A DNA stretch of 8,969 nucleotides. It comes from Chloroflexi bacterium RIFCSPLOWO2_02_FULL_71_16. Lineage in GTDB: Bacteria; Chloroflexota; Limnocylindria; P2-11E. The stretch covers positions 10,343 through 19,311 of the forward strand of contig MGON01000007.1 in NCBI GenBank assembly GCA_001795345.1, in the 5' to 3' direction. Below the pieces are notes generated by a model. The model saw nothing but the letters and a program-made list of their open reading frames with translations. It had not been told where the DNA came from and ran no database searches. Both the position numbers and the translations under genes were made by a program. Positions 7,500 through 8,969 of the stretch are shown here, piece by piece (position 1 is the stretch's first letter; each line of letters starts with the position of its first letter).

Positions 7500-8221
7500 A
7501 GATCCTGGTGGTCGACGATGAGCCGGACGTGGCGGCGCTGATCGGGATGGGCATCCACTATCACCGGCCGGAGCATCAGGTGACCGAGGTGCACGACGGG
7601 CTCGCGGCGATCGCGTCGATCGACCGGGACCGGCCCGACCTGGTGATCCTCGACGTCGCGATGCCCGGAAAGGACGGCTTCACCGTGCTCCGTGAGCTCC
7701 GTGAGCGCGGTGACGACGTCCCCGTCATCGTTCTGACGGCCAAGGGCCTGGAGCAGGACCGCGTGCGGGGGCTCGAGCTCGGGGCCGACGACTACGTGAC
7801 GAAGCCGTTCAGCCATAAGGAGCTGGTCGCCCGGATCGACGCGGTCGTGCGCCGCTACCGTGCGGCGACGGCGCATCGCCGCACCAACGTGTTCCAGCAC
7901 CTCGAGCTGCGGATCGACTTCGCGCAGCGAAAGGTGTCGGTCGGCGACCGTGACATCCAGCTCACTCCGACCGAGTACAACCTCCTCTATCACCTGGCCA
8001 CGAACGCGGGCCGACTGATGCCGCACGAGACCCTCCTTGCCAAGGTGTGGGGACACGAGTACCGCGACGAGGTCCACTACCTGAAGGTCTACGTGGGCCG
8101 GCTGCGGAACAAGATCGAGGCCGACCCTCAGAAGCCGCGCTACATCCTCACGGTCCGCGGCGTCGGGTACCAGTTCCCGGCCGCGGAGTCGGCCGGGGTG
8201 AGCCCGCCGGCGGGGCGTTGA
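7496..8221 (+). CDS. OmpR-family response regulator
   Basis: This is the DNA-binding partner of the kinase immediately upstream, 241 residues, starting at a GTG inside the kinase stop (4-base GTGA overlap). The receiver domain (about 1-115) has the acidic pair D7/D8, phospho-acceptor D53 (ILDVAMP), T81 and K103 (VTKPF), all present. A winged-helix DNA-binding domain spans about 130-228. It contains LTPTEYNLL (156-164), the recognition-helix region EVHYLKVYVGRLRNKIE and the wing RGVGYQF (221-227), standard for the OmpR/PhoB class. That class binds direct repeats of about 11 bp, and two such arrays are present in this window, which makes this protein the obvious candidate to bind them. I cannot assign a specific orthologue such as PhoP, KdpE or MtrA from the sequence alone. 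Confidence 0.93.
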   Translation: MKILVVDDEPDVAALIGMGIHYHRPEHQVTEVHDGLAAIASIDRDRPDLVILDVAMPGKDGFTVLRELRERGDDVPVIVLTAKGLEQDRVRGLELGADDYVTKPFSHKELVARIDAVVRRYRAATAHRRTNVFQHLELRIDFAQRKVSVGDRDIQLTPTEYNLLYHLATNAGRLMPHETLLAKVWGHEYRDEVHYLKVYVGRLRNKIEADPQKPRYILTVRGVGYQFPAAESAGVSPPAGR

Positions 8222-8235
8222 CCGGGGCGTTGACC
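8212..8235 (+). repeat. Perfect 12-bp tandem duplication over the regulator stop codon
   Basis: GGGGCGTTGACC occurs twice back to back (8212-8223 and 8224-8235). The TGA stop of the response regulator (8219-8221) lies in the first copy. Each copy carries one GTTGACC heptamer of operator array B. Confidence 0.85.
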
Positions 8236-8268
8236 GTCATCTGACCCGACGTCTACCTCGTATTTACC
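8217..8268 (+). promoter_or_regulatory. 11-bp-phased direct repeat array, candidate response-regulator operator B
   Basis: Five heptamers run in the direction of the downstream gene: GTTGACC (8217), GTTGACC (8229), TCTGACC (8240), GTCTACC (8251) and ATTTACC (8262). The steps are 12, 11, 11 and 11 bases. The ACC core is invariant in all five. The last unit ends ten bases before a possible -10 (TACGGT, 8278-8283), the placement expected for an activator site covering the -35 region. The heptamer and period match array A at 5664-5714, with GTTGACC identical in both. Confidence 0.55.
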
Positions 8269-8277
8269 TTCGCCGCC

Positions 8278-8283
8278 TACGGT
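8278..8283 (+). promoter_or_regulatory. Possible -10 of a leaderless promoter for the cysteine-rich gene
   Basis: TACGGT (TAnnnT form) ends six bases before the ATG at 8290, so transcription could begin at or next to the start codon. This would explain why no Shine-Dalgarno is seen before that gene. The evidence is spacing and the three conserved bases only. Confidence 0.35.
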
Positions 8284-8289
8284 CGAGCG

Positions 8290-8496
8290 ATGCGGCCACA
8301 GGTCAGCCCCATCCGTGAGTTGCTGGCTCGGCTGGGCGCTCGCCCTCCGGCTACGCGGGCGCGGCGCTGCGAGAACTGCGACATCCCGATCGACGGGGAG
8401 CCGGTAGAGCGCGAGCTCCGCGGTCCCGGCGGCGGCGTCGAGGTCGCCGCGTATTGCTGCGAAGGATGCGCTGAGGGTGGACCGTGCACGTGCTAG
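8290..8496 (+). CDS. Small cysteine-rich, probably metal-binding protein
   Basis: This 68-residue protein has a basic N-terminal part (1-26) and seven cysteines in the remainder: C27-x-x-C30, C56-C57-x-x-C60, and C66-x-C68 at the very end. The CxxC followed about 25 residues later by YCCEGC resembles treble-clef or zinc-ribbon metal-binding modules, such as the small metal-binding domain found before P-type cation ATPases. The C-terminal GGPCTC recalls short metallothionein-like tails. No catalytic motif or signal peptide is seen, so it is probably cytoplasmic. There is no Shine-Dalgarno before the ATG, and a leaderless start is possible. The candidate operator array B lies directly upstream, so it may be a target of the adjacent two-component system. 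Its stop codon TAG is also the beginning of the -10 element of the next transcript. Confidence 0.65.
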   Translation: MRPQVSPIRELLARLGARPPATRARRCENCDIPIDGEPVERELRGPGGGVEVAAYCCEGCAEGGPCTC

Positions 8497-8499
8497 AGT
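8471..8499 (+). promoter_or_regulatory. Extended -10 promoter of the ABC-transporter leader
   Basis: TGC-TAGAGT (8491-8499) is an extended -10 with 4 of 6 matches to TATAAT. A weak -35, CTGAGG (8471-8476), lies 17 bases upstream. It would start transcription near 8506, giving a leader of about 185 nt up to the terminator. The promoter sits inside the 3' end of the cysteine-rich gene. Confidence 0.55.
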
Positions 8500-8542
8500 G
8501 CTCAGGCCCCGAGCAGGGGACACCCGAAAAGGAGCGGCGCAG

Positions 8543-8614
8543 GTGAACGTGATCCTCGCAGGCACCAACAGCACCTTCCCTCGCGGCAGCCTGCCCGCCT
8601 CCGGACAGGGATAG
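8543..8614 (+). CDS. 23-residue leader peptide
   Basis: A GTG-initiated ORF of 23 codons ends at TAG 8612-8614. Support comes from the Shine-Dalgarno AAGGAG (8529-8534) eight bases upstream and from its position in a leader with a terminator. The peptide begins M-N-V-I-L-A-G-T-N and ends L-P-A-S-G-Q-G. It has no signal peptide, membrane segment or run of one amino acid, so it is more likely a translated sensor than a functional product. Its last seven sense codons form the 5' arm of the proposed antiterminator, so a ribosome finishing translation would cover that arm. GTG 8549 is a less likely in-frame alternative start. Confidence 0.6.
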   Translation: MNVILAGTNSTFPRGSLPASGQG

Positions 8615-8647
8615 ATCCGAGCTAGAGCTCGACGCAGAGACCCTCCG

Positions 8648-8690
8648 GACCGTGGGCAGCCAGCAGGGAAGGCCCACGGTCTTTTTGTTC
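8648..8690 (+). terminator. Intrinsic terminator (attenuator) before the ABC gene
   Basis: Ten-bp stem GACCGTGGGC (8648-8657) with GCCCACGGTC (8672-8681), a 14-nt loop, then TTTTTGTT (8682-8689). This is the only hairpin in the window with a proper T-run. It lies upstream, not downstream, of a gene on its strand, 52 bases before the ABC start codon, so it should act as a conditional stop. Confidence 0.85.
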
Positions 8691-8741
8691 GCCCATCAGG
8701 GCGGCCGGGGCCGACCTTCGAGACCAGAAAGGGACACGGCC

Positions 8742-8969
8742 ATGCTCGCGACACGCGAAGCCGAACGACATAGCTCCGAAGCGGCCGCCTTGGGCCGCAC
8801 GGCGCTGCTCGCGCGCGGGGTCCGGAAGGTCTTCCGGGGCGCTCGCTCGGTCAAGGACGTCCGCGCGATCGACGACGTCTCGCTCCAGGTCGAGAGGGGC
8901 GAGATCTACGGGCTGCTCGGCGCCAACGGGAGCGGCAAATCGACGCTGATCCGCGTGTTCGCGACCCTG
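8742..8969 (+). CDS. ABC transporter ATP-binding protein, N-terminal part
   Basis: This is the beginning (76 codons) of an ABC transporter ATPase that continues past the right edge. After a variable N-terminal extension of about 20 residues, the nucleotide-binding domain starts with [11 protein letters not shown]. It then has [19 protein letters not shown] and the Walker A loop GANGSGKST (60-68, K66 binding the ATP phosphates), followed by LIRVFATL. The wording around Walker A is typical of drug- or antibiotic-export ATPases of the DrrA/ABC-2 type, although Walker B, the signature motif and the permease lie outside the window. The ATG at 8742 has a moderate Shine-Dalgarno, AAAGGGA (8728-8734). 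Expression probably depends on readthrough of the terminator at 8648-8690. The transported substrate cannot be told from this fragment. Confidence 0.88.
   Translation, partial: MLATREAERHSSEAAALGRTALLARGVRKVFRGARSVKDVRAIDDVSLQVERGEIYGLLGANGSGKSTLIRVFATL

Larger units (their letters stand above)
8506..8690 (+). ncRNA. Attenuator leader RNA upstream of the ABC transporter
   Basis: This stretch between the cysteine-rich gene and the ABC ATPase has the parts of a transcription attenuator. They are a short 5' hairpin (8507-8510 with 8516-8519), a leader ORF (8543-8614), a hairpin after its stop (8618-8622 with 8627-8631), and a terminator (8648-8681) followed by TTTTT. An antiterminator can be drawn. 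Bases 8591-8598 pair with 8652-8659 (8 bp, one G-U), 8600-8605 with 8644-8649 (6 bp), and 8608-8610 with 8641-8643. This captures the 5' arm of the terminator. Bases 8558-8563 (GCAGGC) are complementary to 8589-8594 and could block the antiterminator in turn. The pairings were found by eye without energy calculation. The 5' end is inferred from the promoter call. Confidence 0.65.

Noticed and set aside
8474..8486. AGGGTGGACCGTG resembling the T-box antiterminator core
   Set aside because: It lies inside the cysteine-rich coding sequence and upstream of the leader promoter. One base of the T-box consensus is missing, and no specifier stem is seen; the real attenuator helices are downstream.
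8506..8690. Possibility of a known riboswitch, SRP RNA or tmRNA in the leader
   Set aside because: I compared by eye with conserved cores of cobalamin, SAM, guanidine, fluoride and c-di-GMP riboswitches and with the SRP RNA and tmRNA signatures, and found no convincing match. A covariance-model search would be needed to exclude rarer classes.

Overview
The window is very GC-rich with densely packed bacterial genes. Several families here are common in soil Chloroflexota (Limnocylindria/Ellin6529-like) and also occur in high-GC Actinomycetota: a CHRD lipoprotein, an lmo0937-type mini membrane protein, a large secreted M14 peptidase with a CARDB module, and a YtkA/FixH-like protein next to a cytochrome c. 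The phylum is an inference from gene content. No rRNA, tRNA, CRISPR array, transposase or phage gene is visible.

Layout. (1) 19-588 (+) is a CHRD-domain lipoprotein. A 13-bp perfect hairpin separates it from a convergent two-gene unit. (2) That minus-strand unit, 1621-644, is a YtkA/FixH-like secreted, membrane-anchored protein followed immediately by a membrane-anchored monohaem cytochrome c. (3) 1783-1935 (+) is a 50-residue membrane peptide of the lmo0937 type, ending at two strong GC hairpins. (4) 5591-2034 (-) is a secreted multidomain M14 zinc carboxypeptidase of 1185 residues. (5) Divergent from it are a GAF-containing membrane histidine kinase and an OmpR-family response regulator, with a 4-base overlap. 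(6) Next is a small cysteine-rich, probably metal-binding protein (8290-8496). (7) The window ends with a transcribed leader (about 8506-8690) ahead of the start of an ABC transporter ATPase that runs off the right edge.

Two regulatory structures stand out and are not explained by the genes. First, the ABC-transporter leader looks like a complete ribosome-mediated attenuator. It has an extended -10 promoter, a 23-codon leader ORF with a strong Shine-Dalgarno, and an intrinsic terminator. Its antiterminator can form between the last leader codons and the 5' arm of the terminator. A 1:2 / 2:3 / 3:4 set of mutually exclusive helices can be written by hand. Second, two arrays of five GTTGACC-like heptamers with an 11-bp period (one step is 12) occur at the divergent peptidase/kinase promoter (5664-5714) and just after the response regulator, in front of the cysteine-rich gene (8217-8268). 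This spacing is typical of OmpR/PhoB/PhoP-class regulators. The simplest reading is that the encoded response regulator binds both, linking peptidase, kinase-regulator operon and cysteine-rich protein into a local regulon. All pairings and alignments were done by eye and are untested.
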